In this document: positions 51,840 through 60,363 of the stretch, in pieces
Position numbering within the stretch: position 1 is the first letter of the stretch
Layout of the letters: each line of letters begins with the position of its first letter
NCBI GenBank assembly: GCA_002422605.1
Contig: DISW01000009.1
Location: 1-64,000 of the forward strand
Direction: 5' to 3'
DNA from: Bacteriovoracaceae bacterium UBA6200
GTDB taxonomy: Bacteria; Bdellovibrionota; Bacteriovoracia; Bacteriovoracales; Bacteriovoracaceae
DNA length: 64,000 bases
Position numbers and translations under genes: made by a program
Notes under the pieces: generated by a model
What the model was told of the DNA's origin: nothing
Databases searched by the model: none
Seen by the model: the letters and a program-made list of their open reading frames with translations, nothing else

Positions 51840-52544
51840 ATGAACTTAATGTGGGACCGGCCTCTTACAGAAGCCAAATTAATCAAGCGCTACAAACGAT
51901 TTCTGGCCGACGTTACACTGGATGAGACGACTCTCACCGTTCATGTTCCTAATACCGGCAGTATGACTTCCTGCTGGGCCCCGGAATGGAAATGTGCCCT
52001 TTCAAAATCAGATAATCCAAAACGAAAAATGCCCTACACGCTGGAACTCACCCACAATGGTGAAACCTGGATCGGGGTTAATACTGCCAACGCAAATAAG
52101 CTGGCCCACCTGTGGCTTCAGAATAACTTAATAGATGGGCTTGCGGGTTACAGTATCATTCGTCCCGAAATGAAAGTTGGCCAGTCCCGAATTGATTTTT
52201 ACCTAGAAGGGCACCCCTCTCATCCGCCTTGTTACGTGGAAGTAAAAAGTGTCACCTTAAAGCATGAAGGGATCGCCCAGTTCCCTGATTCAGTCTCTGA
52301 AAGAGGGCAAAAGCACCTGAAAGAGCTTATGGACATTAAGGCCCAGGGAAAGCGCGCTGCCATGTTGTATATTGTTCAACGAGAAGATGTCAGTGAAATG
52401 CGTCCTGCTCATTCTATCGACAAGAAATATAGTGAACTACTCAAGATGGCCCATGCAGCGGGAGTAGAAATCTTTGTTTATCAATGTAAAATGAATGATA
52501 GCGGCATAGGTTTTGGAAAATCACTTCCTTTTCACTTGGAGTAA
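51840..52544 (+). CDS. sfsA: SfsA family protein (sugar fermentation stimulation protein)
   Basis: SfsA is a nuclease-fold, DNA-binding protein first linked to maltose use in E. coli. The 234-residue protein shows the signature KRYKRFLADV near the N-terminus, PNTGSM, WIGVNTANANKLA, and CYVEVKSVTL (the nuclease-like core) near 128-137, then FPDSVSERGQKHL. Start: ATG 51840 or the ATG three codons on; no clear ribosome binding site. It is followed by the NadD-like gene after 2 bases. Confidence 0.93.
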   Translation: MNLMWDRPLTEAKLIKRYKRFLADVTLDETTLTVHVPNTGSMTSCWAPEWKCALSKSDNPKRKMPYTLELTHNGETWIGVNTANANKLAHLWLQNNLIDGLAGYSIIRPEMKVGQSRIDFYLEGHPSHPPCYVEVKSVTLKHEGIAQFPDSVSERGQKHLKELMDIKAQGKRAAMLYIVQREDVSEMRPAHSIDKKYSELLKMAHAAGVEIFVYQCKMNDSGIGFGKSLPFHLE

Positions 52545-52546
52545 GC

Positions 52547-53365
52547 TTGCTAGAACTCGTTTTCTACACCCAGGACAGACTTTTAAAAGTTAGGCGTGCC
52601 TTGCCAGAGGATTCCTTTAAAAACGCCTGTAAATGGCAAAATAAACTGAAATTTATTACGACTAATGACTCCAGCTTCACCATGGTTTGGACTTCACTCC
52701 TTCCAGATTTAGAACCGATCTACGCTCGTGCATTGGTGGAACTGGCCGGAGCCCGCTACCCTATCTCGCCCAATTATGAAAAACTGAAAGAGGCCTGCCC
52801 GGAAATCACCTATAAATCTCTTGAAGAAGAATGGGTTTTTTATGGAGGATCTTTCAATCCATGGCACCAGGGACATCAGGCCTGTATCAATCTTCTTCCA
52901 CCTGACAAATTATGCTTAGTTGTGCCGGATAGAAATCCACATAAAGAACTCATAGAAATAAATCCAGTCAATGCCGTTCTGGAAATCAGCACCCGCGCTC
53001 GTTTCAATAAGAACCAACTGCTTGTCCCTACTTTTCTGTTAGAGGATAAAAAGAATCCAACAATAAACTGGATTAGAGATTTAAAAGAAAAATTTCCAAC
53101 CCTACGACTCTCCCTTCTGATGGGATTTGATAGCTTCTCTCAGCTTAAGACCTGGACCAACAGCAGTGAACTAATGTCTTATCTCGATACCATTTATGTC
53201 GTCTCACGGCTTGAGGAAGATGAGGACCGTTATCTCGCCTTGGATGAGGCCCATGCCTTGAAGCAAAATTTGAATATTGTTTTTTTAGGAAAGCACAATT
53301 TTGAGAATGTTTCGTCGACTAAAATAAGAAAGGAGGTCCAAAGACCTCCTTTTGAAGAAACTTAG
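52547..53365 (+). CDS. NadD-like nucleotidyltransferase with N-terminal extension
   Basis: A 272-residue protein. Residues 97-265 are a nucleotidylyltransferase with GSFNPWHQGH (101-110) and SSTKIRKEV near the end, typical of NadD (nicotinate-mononucleotide adenylyltransferase, NAD synthesis). The first 95 residues are extra and of unknown family. Start TTG 52547 has GGAG five bases before it. The final codons are built from a terminator hairpin and the 3' end overlaps the convergent gene by 4 bases. A full NadD role is probable but the extension is unusual. Confidence 0.82.
   Translation: MLELVFYTQDRLLKVRRALPEDSFKNACKWQNKLKFITTNDSSFTMVWTSLLPDLEPIYARALVELAGARYPISPNYEKLKEACPEITYKSLEEEWVFYGGSFNPWHQGHQACINLLPPDKLCLVVPDRNPHKELIEINPVNAVLEISTRARFNKNQLLVPTFLLEDKKNPTINWIRDLKEKFPTLRLSLLMGFDSFSQLKTWTNSSELMSYLDTIYVVSRLEEDEDRYLALDEAHALKQNLNIVFLGKHNFENVSSTKIRKEVQRPPFEET
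53330..53353. terminator. Bidirectional terminator inside the 3' end of the NadD-like gene
   Basis: AAGGAGGTC, CAAA loop, GACCTCCTT then TTT; the reverse strand also ends in T-rich sequence. It codes for part of the C-terminal VQRPPF of the NadD-like protein and lies just beyond the stop of the convergent gene. Confidence 0.8.
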
Positions 53366-53967
53366 TAGCAAATAGTATCACAAACAGTCGTAGAACAAGT
53401 GCTTGGGTAGTAAAAGTCACCGCACTCGTAGTACTGAGGGTAACAGCTGTCATAACAAGTTGTTGTATAGCCTGGATCATAGTAGTAATCATCAGATGAT
53501 GAAGAAGAACCACCGCCTGAACCAGCAAGAGCAATCGCAGCCGCTACAACAAGAAGACCAATCCCTAAATAAAGGAAAACTTCTCCGTTAAAGCTAGCAC
53601 CAGCACTGTATGATTTCTTCATTGTTTCAATCATATAGTTAGAAGCTTCATCGTTAGACATTTTATTGATCTGAATCATGTTGAAAGCAGTTTCAATGTC
53701 ACGACCTACTCTTTGATCTTTTACTTCTTTTTTGATGAAAGTAAGAAGCTCAGCATTTGTCAGACCTTCTTTCTTTAGCTCATTAAGCTTTAAAGAAAAT
53801 TTCTTCAATTGAGCATTATGGAAATCCTTATCTTGCTGATCCCATTCAACTGTTAAAGCGTAGTTTAACTCATCAAAGGCCTGCTTAAGACCTGAGCGAG
53901 ATGTTGCATGAGCGGAAACGCTTACAAGAGCGAATACGACAAAAAGAGAAAATAATCTTCTAAACAC
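53362..53967 (-). CDS. Secreted/membrane protein with Cys-Tyr-rich C-terminus
   Basis: A 201-residue exported protein: signal peptide (cut after AHA), a helical middle, a hydrophobic segment near residues 133-148, a Gly/Ser stretch and a final 45 residues with six Cys and many Tyr (YDSCYPQYYECGDFYY). The start is GTG 53967 with GGAGG at five bases. The tail could be disulfide-bonded outside the membrane. Family unknown. Confidence 0.7.
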   Translation of the reverse strand: MFRRLFSLFVVFALVSVSAHATSRSGLKQAFDELNYALTVEWDQQDKDFHNAQLKKFSLKLNELKKEGLTNAELLTFIKKEVKDQRVGRDIETAFNMIQINKMSNDEASNYMIETMKKSYSAGASFNGEVFLYLGIGLLVVAAAIALAGSGGGSSSSSDDYYYDPGYTTTCYDSCYPQYYECGDFYYPSTCSTTVCDTICY

Positions 53968-54102
53968 AAGAACCTCCGGTTTTGTTTCGTTCTGATTTCT
54001 TATTACTTCTATTGAAACTTAATAAACAAGCTAAATTATTCTAATGTAAAACTTTTAGAGGTTCTGACATCTCTACCAGGATCGAAGTGACACCATCGAG
54101 AT

Positions 54103-55314
54103 TTAGAGCCCTCTGAGATTCAAAGCTTTTAGGATGCGAAGCTTGTCCAAAAATGGAGTTTCGCAAACTTCCTCACAAGTCGAGAGAATCCCCTCGATCA
54201 GATCAACCCGCACACTGGAGTTGGTCGTTATTTTTTTTCGGAGCTCAAACATGAAAGCTTCGCCCTTCTCTGCACCTAAAATATTCTTAAGTTCCCAAAG
54301 CATACCGAAGACAAAATCTGTATTAGCATAAGCAGTCGCTTCAAACTGCAGCATGTACTCTTGCTTCTTTGTTGCATCTTTCCCATTGAAGGTATTGTAC
54401 TTCCTGATCTTTTTAGCAAGCTTGGGAGAATTAGCGATTTGTCCTGCAAAGAAATCGGCCATTCCCTCTATCGTGGCAGTGGAATGAGAAAGTTCCAGAT
54501 GATCAGAAAGGGCGGCGTGAGCGTATTCATGATAAATGATTTCAGGAACTAATGCCGAATCAAGCCAGTACCATTTACGACTAAAGAATTTACTGATTGG
54601 CTCATAAAACTGATAACCGGCTTCCATGATAATACTTGAGCCAGCTGTCCGAATCAAAGCATCCTTAGTAAGAGTATCTGTTGATGTCGTAGCAGCAATG
54701 ACCAATTGAGCGAGAAAACGAGTAAGGGACTGCATGTGAATCTGATTACGAAAGCGTGTCATCAGAACATGAAATTCCTGATTGCCTAAATCATTCGTCT
54801 GTATATCTCTTAGGTGAATGCGCTTTTTTGGGCGAAACCAAATCTCCATTCCCCATGGAGTGACTCCTTTTGAGGCAAGCCCTTCCCCAGCAGGAATAGT
54901 AAGAGCATTATTAAACTGAGGTGTTAAATTATCATGGGCAAAATGCCCTAATTCTGAAAACTGGTTGGTAAGTTCAATTCTAATCACCATCTGCGGGAGA
55001 CTGGCCGCATACTCTGATTTTACTTTCTCTACAAAGTACTGACGGGCCCGTGTCAGATGGTAATAAGTCGTAGCCGCTCTTAATGTGAGTTCTACAGAAT
55101 CATTAAAAGCAACAGCTTCATCAGACTTGCCGCTTACAATTTTAAAGTATTTCCCTTCAAACTTCTCGGAAGAAATAAGATCAGTCAGTAAAACTTCATC
55201 AACAATCGGTTTATTTTTATCCGTTCGAGTAACAACTTCTGCCAGGCGATCCAGTCCTTGGGCAAAAGAGAAAGTTGAAAACAGTAATGTAATTAAAATG
55301 AATGATGCTTTCAT
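54103..55314 (-). CDS. Exported zinc-metallopeptidase-like protein
   Basis: A 403-residue exported protein (signal peptide cut after SFA). HEYAH at 262-266 is an HExxH zinc motif, and EGMADFFAG at 283-291 provides the downstream Glu, as in gluzincin-type peptidases. The order and spacing are good for a real active site. No named family is recognised. The ATG is 2 bases after the stop of the upstream secreted-protein gene. A role in hydrolysing prey or envelope proteins is inference. Confidence 0.75.
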   Translation of the reverse strand: MKASFILITLLFSTFSFAQGLDRLAEVVTRTDKNKPIVDEVLLTDLISSEKFEGKYFKIVSGKSDEAVAFNDSVELTLRAATTYYHLTRARQYFVEKVKSEYAASLPQMVIRIELTNQFSELGHFAHDNLTPQFNNALTIPAGEGLASKGVTPWGMEIWFRPKKRIHLRDIQTNDLGNQEFHVLMTRFRNQIHMQSLTRFLAQLVIAATTSTDTLTKDALIRTAGSSIIMEAGYQFYEPISKFFSRKWYWLDSALVPEIIYHEYAHAALSDHLELSHSTATIEGMADFFAGQIANSPKLAKKIRKYNTFNGKDATKKQEYMLQFEATAYANTDFVFGMLWELKNILGAEKGEAFMFELRKKITTNSSVRVDLIEGILSTCEEVCETPFLDKLRILKALNLRGL

Positions 55315-55316
55315 AA

Positions 55317-56594
55317 TTAAAATAAACTCGTTGGATCATAGGCATCAGGATCTTTGTCTGCGCCCGTTGTGTATTCAATGACAACAATTGCCAATGCAGG
55401 AAGGAATCCATAAGGCGGTGGAATAATCACAGTCGCCACTGTTCCTAGAGTCGTTACCCAAACTTTTGCTTTTTGCCAAAATGTTTTCTTAGGATTCCAC
55501 ATGTCCTCAAGCCCAGCTATTTCATCAAGTTCTGATGCCGGGATAATTCCCGATTCATAGGCCGCGGTCATAAGATCCAGATATCCAGGAGAAGTGCCAT
55601 TAAAAAATGTATTCAGAGATAAGTAAGACATTTCTTTACGAAGAAGCTTGATCGCAAGTCTAAACCGCTCCATTGGTTCGAGAGTAATAGTCTCTATACC
55701 TTGGTTTCTGTCGTAGATAAGAATTTCTGCTTTAGGGGAATCAAGACGAGTACGGAGTTTCTTAATCACGTCTCCCATCAAAGCAATTTGAATATCAGAA
55801 TAATGTTCAAGTAAAAATTGGCGGCGGCTCATTTTTAACTTATCGGTCTTGCCAGTTACAAACTCACTTTTCTCGTCCTGATCTCTTAAAGGGAACTGTA
55901 AGCGAAGGCTCGTCATCTTTTGATGGTAAGATTTCAAAGTGAGATTTCTCGTATGAAGATCATTTCTTCGAGCTTGTTCAAGTTTAGTGTAAAGCTCACG
56001 ATCAATGAGATCTTCTTCCAGGGCGAGAGCATAAAGAGATTCAAGATGTCTTTTAGAGATATTTTTTTCTACTTTCTGTGCATCAGCATAGAAACGCTTA
56101 TAGGCCTCATCAAGACAGCCGCTACTTTGAAGAAACTTTTCTTTAAAGGCGCCGATCAAGGAAAGAAGCGGCTTAACTTTATCATGGGGAGGAAGAAAGC
56201 TATTCTCATCAATTGTATTATAAACTTTAGTGGTAGAGACTTCATAAGCATCTAAGAGAATTTTTACCACCACATCATCAATTTCATTTTGTTCGCGGAG
56301 ATAATAGATGGCGCCTTCAAATTCTTTAAAGCGAGAATTTTCTTGTTTTAACTTATTGAGAAGGAGTTCATTAACCGTGAAAGAGCACAGAGAGCTTTTT
56401 TCAACCTCACGTAGAGTATCCTGATAAGAGTTCAGAATTATATTTTCACCTAGCTTATCTATCGCCTTATTTTTGGCCTTTTCATGAGAGCGGCCAGAGT
56501 AAAAACTCTTCCCCTCCCGATCATTACGAAGGTCTATGGTGGAGGCTAATGTGGGTAGGGCCAAAAGTAAGAGGCCTAAAATAAATACTGGCAT
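55317..56594 (-). CDS. Secreted helical protein of unknown function
   Basis: A 425-residue exported protein with signal peptide (cut after TLAS). Residues 40-330 are charged and helical, with several Lys/Glu-rich segments; a hydrophobic segment near 388-410 and a short acidic tail follow. No family known. It is upstream of and nearly contiguous with the metallopeptidase gene, so the two may be a functional pair. Confidence 0.7.
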   Translation of the reverse strand: MPVFILGLLLLALPTLASTIDLRNDREGKSFYSGRSHEKAKNKAIDKLGENIILNSYQDTLREVEKSSLCSFTVNELLLNKLKQENSRFKEFEGAIYYLREQNEIDDVVVKILLDAYEVSTTKVYNTIDENSFLPPHDKVKPLLSLIGAFKEKFLQSSGCLDEAYKRFYADAQKVEKNISKRHLESLYALALEEDLIDRELYTKLEQARRNDLHTRNLTLKSYHQKMTSLRLQFPLRDQDEKSEFVTGKTDKLKMSRRQFLLEHYSDIQIALMGDVIKKLRTRLDSPKAEILIYDRNQGIETITLEPMERFRLAIKLLRKEMSYLSLNTFFNGTSPGYLDLMTAAYESGIIPASELDEIAGLEDMWNPKKTFWQKAKVWVTTLGTVATVIIPPPYGFLPALAIVVIEYTTGADKDPDAYDPTSLF

Positions 56595-56639
56595 CCCCCC
56601 AACCTAGCATCATTAAGGATCGGAACCTAGTTAGTGCGT

Positions 56640-56666
56640 AAAAAAGAAAGGGACCTTAAGGCCCCT
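56640..56666 (-). terminator. Intrinsic terminator after exbD
   Basis: On the minus strand AGGGGCC, TTAA loop, GGTCCCT (one G-U pair) followed by TTTCTTTTT. It lies 3 bases after the exbD stop and closes the tonB-exbB-exbD operon. Confidence 0.85.
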
Positions 56667-56668
56667 TC

Positions 56669-57064
56669 TCATTTTTCTTTTTCTGTGATGAGTGAAATGT
56701 TTTCTAGCTTATTGATTTGTAAGAGATCGAGGACCTTCACCAGACGGGTGTATTTCACATCCCCATCTACCCTAAGATTAACTAAAGAATCTTTCTTGGC
56801 CTTCTCAAGGATCCCAGGAAGCTCTTCAATGGTAGACTTGGTGTTATTGATAGCGATTTCATCATTTGAAAGTTCAATGGTGAGTTGCTCGACTTTCTTT
56901 TCACTACCAGTTCCCTGTTCAGCCGTCGGAAGTTTTAACAACAGGGCCAGTTCATCCTTTTTAAAGGTTGAAGTCACAAGGAAGAAAACCAGTAGCAAGA
57001 ACACCATATCAATTAATGGAGTGAGATCCATGGCCAGGGTTTCCCGGCGTTGTTTGCGTCCCAT
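56669..57064 (-). CDS. exbD: ExbD/TolR-family energy transducer subunit
   Basis: A 131-residue ExbD-type protein, part of the proton channel that energises TonB. The single N-terminal helix (LTPLIDMVFLLLVFFLVT) with the conserved Asp in PLIDMVF near residue 17-23 and the C-terminal periplasmic part are typical. It lies 4 bases after exbB. Position after tonB favours ExbD over TolR. Confidence 0.88.
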   Translation of the reverse strand: MGRKQRRETLAMDLTPLIDMVFLLLVFFLVTSTFKKDELALLLKLPTAEQGTGSEKKVEQLTIELSNDEIAINNTKSTIEELPGILEKAKKDSLVNLRVDGDVKYTRLVKVLDLLQINKLENISLITEKEK

Positions 57065-57068
57065 AAAC

Positions 57069-57593
57069 TTACTCGCCTTTTAACATTGGAGCGATGAACT
57101 TTTCCATTTTGATTTCAAGAGAATCCAGTTCTCCTGAAAGGTAGTTGTGAGCAATGAAATGAGGAATGGCTACAATCAGACCCACAATGGTCGTAATAAG
57201 AGCATAGGAAATTCCTGAAGCAAATTGACCGGGATCAGACAGACCAGTATTGGAAATGACCTGGAAGGCTTCATAAATACCCATAACTGTACCTAAAAGA
57301 CCTAAGAGAGGGGCGGTCGTTGCAACAACTTTAATCGTTGTCATGCCGAACTCCAGCTCATGGACTCTTTGAGAGATGGAATCTTTCACAAGGTCCAGGT
57401 GGTTAATCAAATTGGCCTTATCAAATCTCTTTGACAGGTCATCGGCCAGAAGCTTCGCTTCTTCGCTAAGTCTTCCTTTAAAATCTTTAAAAATAAAAAG
57501 ACGCCAAAGAACAAGAGAGAGTCCGACGACATTCATGGCTACCAGAATCCAGGTAATCGATCCACCTGCGTTGATGAAATCAACTAAACGCAT
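57069..57593 (-). CDS. exbB: ExbB/TolQ-family proton channel subunit
   Basis: A 174-residue three-helix MotA/TolQ/ExbB protein. The signature TTAPLLGLLGTVMGIYEAF near residues 90-108 and the ISYALITTIVGLIVAIPHFIAHNYL segment near 128-150 are intact. It is 21 bases after tonB. Forms the ring that accepts proton flow. Confidence 0.92.
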   Translation of the reverse strand: MRLVDFINAGGSITWILVAMNVVGLSLVLWRLFIFKDFKGRLSEEAKLLADDLSKRFDKANLINHLDLVKDSISQRVHELEFGMTTIKVVATTAPLLGLLGTVMGIYEAFQVISNTGLSDPGQFASGISYALITTIVGLIVAIPHFIAHNYLSGELDSLEIKMEKFIAPMLKGE

Positions 57594-57614
57594 AGAAAAT
57601 TCCTTTTAAAAAAG

Positions 57615-58226
57615 CTAAATAGTAATAAATTTTACAGGAACTTTGACATCCATTTCCGCAGCTCCTAGCTCTTTAGGAATAGGCTTAAAACGTTCAACTT
57701 TTTTTACGGCATCCATCGCCGAATCATTTAAACGTTCATAACGGGAAGGCTTATCAATTCTGATATTAATGATATTTCCATCCTCTAAAAGCGTAAAGGC
57801 AACAATGACAGTTCCTGTCTGGCCTAAACGGCGGCTAAGCGGAGGATAAAATTTATTTTGATCAATGCGAGCACGGAGTTCGGCCTTATAAAGAGTGGCA
57901 ATGTCATTCTTGCCATTGGCGCTATTACCAAATTCAGAACCTTGGGCAGCTTGAGGTTCAACGGCTGCCGGTGCAGTTGCCACTTCTTCAACGGCCACAG
58001 GAGCTGCCTTAGGTTTGTGAGGGTTGAGAGGGACAACTTTCTTAACCGGTTTAGCTTGAGGCGCAATCATCACTTGAGAAGCTATCTGAAGCTTTAAAAC
58101 CCCGGTCCCAACCTTGTCTAAACCCGCTTTAACGTAATTATTTTGAGAGAGGGTCCATGTTCCAAGAAGCATGAAGCCATGAATCAAAAAGATTGTGCTT
58201 AAATGGGTATAATAACTCTTTGTCAT
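57615..58226 (-). CDS. tonB: TonB-like energy transducer
   Basis: A 203-residue TonB-type protein: one N-terminal helix (residues 10-27), a Pro/Lys/Ala-rich spacer (70-100), and a C-terminal domain with YPPLSRRLGQTGTVIVAFTLLEDGNI near residues 122-147 and the end FKPIPKEL...VPVKF. TonB spans the periplasm to open outer-membrane receptors. The receptor gene is not in view. Confidence 0.9.
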   Translation of the reverse strand: MTKSYYTHLSTIFLIHGFMLLGTWTLSQNNYVKAGLDKVGTGVLKLQIASQVMIAPQAKPVKKVVPLNPHKPKAAPVAVEEVATAPAAVEPQAAQGSEFGNSANGKNDIATLYKAELRARIDQNKFYPPLSRRLGQTGTVIVAFTLLEDGNIINIRIDKPSRYERLNDSAMDAVKKVERFKPIPKELGAAEMDVKVPVKFITI

Positions 58227-58278
58227 AGAGTGTTTTATATATCAAACACAAAAAAAAGTCCATGACCTCTGGTAAAAA

Positions 58279-58812
58279 TTACTTCAGAGTTTCTTCGATT
58301 TTGTTTACCAGATTTTTATCATCTGTTGTGACCTTAGACTTATAGCGCCCCACTACTTTTCCCTTCCTATCTATTAGAAATTTCTCGAAATTCCACTCAA
58401 CTTTTCCCTGGAATTCTTTAGGAGATTTCTCCGTCAGGTATTGATAAAGGTGCCTTTTTTCGCTCCCTAAGATGGTTTTTTTGGTCAAAATAGGAAAGGT
58501 GGCCGAATAGTTTTTCTGGCAAAATTCCAGCATACTCGCATCATCTTCAGGAGTCTGACCTCCGAAGTCATTGGTCGGAACACCCAGTACAACAAAGCCT
58601 TTGCTCTTGTACTTTTGGTACAAACCTTCTAGTCCTTCTAATTGAGAGGTGTAACCGCATTGTGATGCAATATTCACAATCAAGACGACCTTATCTTTCA
58701 AACTTTCCATCTGAAACTCTTTGCCCTTGATGGTTTTATCAGTAATTTTGTAAATCTCTTGAGCGAAAGCGGAACTCATAAGAGTGAAGATAAGAGCGAT
58801 TAAAATTTTCAT
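58279..58812 (-). CDS. Exported glutathione peroxidase family protein
   Basis: A 177-residue peroxidase of the glutathione peroxidase family, probably thioredoxin-dependent. Active-site Cys in NIASQCGYT near 53-61, Gln in the PTNDFGGQTP motif and Trp in WNFEKFLID are present, so Cys- and not Sec-type. The signal peptide directs it to the periplasm, which is less common. The frame opens at ATG 58827 but GAGGAG precedes ATG 58812 at 7 bases. Confidence 0.9.
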   Translation of the reverse strand: MKILIALIFTLMSSAFAQEIYKITDKTIKGKEFQMESLKDKVVLIVNIASQCGYTSQLEGLEGLYQKYKSKGFVVLGVPTNDFGGQTPEDDASMLEFCQKNYSATFPILTKKTILGSEKRHLYQYLTEKSPKEFQGKVEWNFEKFLIDRKGKVVGRYKSKVTTDDKNLVNKIEETLK

Positions 58813-58909
58813 TGTGATACTCCTCATTTTATATCCTGATTATGAGGGGTTTTCTTGCCTAAGGCCATAAATTCACATAATATCCTCAGACCTTAAGGAA
58901 ACGTTACCC

Positions 58910-59857
58910 ATGAAACTCCAAGAGCTTAAAAACAATTTGGATGACTTACAGTTAGGTATGACTGATCGAACGGTCAGTGGCCTGACAAATGAGCTCAATG
59001 ACCTCATCGCAGCAGGCGGGAAGAAGTTCCGCCCGGGGCTGTTATTCCTTATGGGCCAAGTTTTTGGCGTTCCTTATCAAGAGTTAAAATCTTATGCCCG
59101 TGCGGTGGAACTCACCCATCTGGCAAGCCTCATCCATGATGATGTGATTGATGATTCGGACAAAAGAAGAAATCATCCAACGATTAATGCCATCCGGGAC
59201 AACACCACAGCGATTCTTGCTGGTGACTATGTCCTCGCTCAAATCATGGGGGAGCTCGCCCAGAATAATAATAATGAGCTTCTGATTGATCTCACCACAT
59301 GCATTAAGGATCTCGCTGACGGAGAATGGCTTCAGTACGACCTGAAATCTAGACCCCAGGTTCGCTTTGAAGATCTTGAGCAAATTTGCATCAAGAAAAC
59401 GGGAAGCCTTATTCGCTACTGTTGCACTACTCCGGCAAAGCTTGCAGGCCATAAAGATATTCAAACCATGGCCATGATGGGAGAAAGAATTGGTCTTATT
59501 TTCCAAATGGCCGATGATATTGTCGATGGTCTGACTCAAAGCGGACGACCGGCCTTTCAAGATATCATTAACGGTCAATTGAATTACGTGACGCTAAAAC
59601 TTATTGAACTCTATCCTGATCTTTATCGCCCAATTTATGACGTTAAAAATGGCGACTCTAAGGATCTTCCTTGGAACGAAGAGCAATATCACCAAGCTAT
59701 TCGTGCTGTTCATGAAGTGATTAATTTTGAAAAAGACAAGCTGATTACAATATTTAGCGAACTCTGCCGTAATAAAAAACAGGAAGAATTCATTCCGGTT
59801 TTTGAAATGACTTTGAATAAGATTCAATCCAATTACGTATCCCTCCTATCTTTGTAA
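58910..59857 (+). CDS. Polyprenyl diphosphate synthase
   Basis: A 315-residue trans-isoprenyl diphosphate synthase that extends isopentenyl units, for quinone side chains or undecaprenyl-type lipids. The first aspartate-rich motif LIHDDVIDDSDKRR is near 78-91 and the second MADDIVD near 202-208; KKFRPGLLFL near 39-48 is also typical. Chain length cannot be told by eye; it resembles IspB/HepT. A small unknown gene follows after 11 bases. Confidence 0.92.
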   Translation: MKLQELKNNLDDLQLGMTDRTVSGLTNELNDLIAAGGKKFRPGLLFLMGQVFGVPYQELKSYARAVELTHLASLIHDDVIDDSDKRRNHPTINAIRDNTTAILAGDYVLAQIMGELAQNNNNELLIDLTTCIKDLADGEWLQYDLKSRPQVRFEDLEQICIKKTGSLIRYCCTTPAKLAGHKDIQTMAMMGERIGLIFQMADDIVDGLTQSGRPAFQDIINGQLNYVTLKLIELYPDLYRPIYDVKNGDSKDLPWNEEQYHQAIRAVHEVINFEKDKLITIFSELCRNKKQEEFIPVFEMTLNKIQSNYVSLLSL

Positions 59858-59868
59858 GAGGAGTCTCC

Positions 59869-60363
59869 ATGACTGAGAAACAAATTCTAGATTGGCAGGA
59901 GAAAGTTCGGGCGAGCCTCAGTGATGAAGCCCAACTCCTTCAGTACCTGTTCCAAACCATGGATAATTTTTATTACCGCTATATTGAAACGACCACTGAA
60001 AAAAATCTGAAAACAATTTCTTTAGGACCTCATCTGTGGGGAGCGCGTTCCATAGAAACTTCTATGGTGGATGCTCTTAAAATAAAAAATCCTATGGCAA
60101 AACCCGGAATCATTGAAATGGCCAAGGCCGTGCCAAAGGCACAGGGTCCGGCTGTCCATTACAAACTTTTATGTGATATTGAAAAGCTAACTCCTGACCA
60201 AGGCAAAATCCGGATTATTTCGGGTATTAATTGGGATTGGCCTGATTTTGAAGGAAAAGAAAAGCAGTTAGAAAAAGTTGTGAATTTTACTTATTCTGAT
60301 CTGGGCCAATTCCGTAAAGAGCTGGCCTTAAAACTTGAGGAAGCTTGCGAGATTTTTCTTTAG
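59869..60363 (+). CDS. Small soluble protein of unknown function
   Basis: A 164-residue cytoplasmic protein with no recognised family and no membrane segment. It has an aromatic stretch MDNFYYRYIET, a Trp-rich SGINWDWPDFEG near residue 120 and charged helical ends. GAGGAG precedes the ATG. It is co-transcribed with the polyprenyl synthase gene, so a role near isoprenoid metabolism is possible. Confidence 0.65.
   Translation: MTEKQILDWQEKVRASLSDEAQLLQYLFQTMDNFYYRYIETTTEKNLKTISLGPHLWGARSIETSMVDALKIKNPMAKPGIIEMAKAVPKAQGPAVHYKLLCDIEKLTPDQGKIRIISGINWDWPDFEGKEKQLEKVVNFTYSDLGQFRKELALKLEEACEIFL

Noticed and set aside
54060..54100. Imperfect palindrome after the metallopeptidase gene as a terminator
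   Set aside because: The arms do not pair over a continuous stem and no T-run follows.
56634..57083. 149-residue plus-strand frame opposite exbD
   Set aside because: It is antisense to a clear ExbD gene; Ser-rich composition is what a shadow frame gives.
58279..58812. Selenocysteine-type glutathione peroxidase
   Set aside because: The active-site codon is a Cys codon, not TGA.
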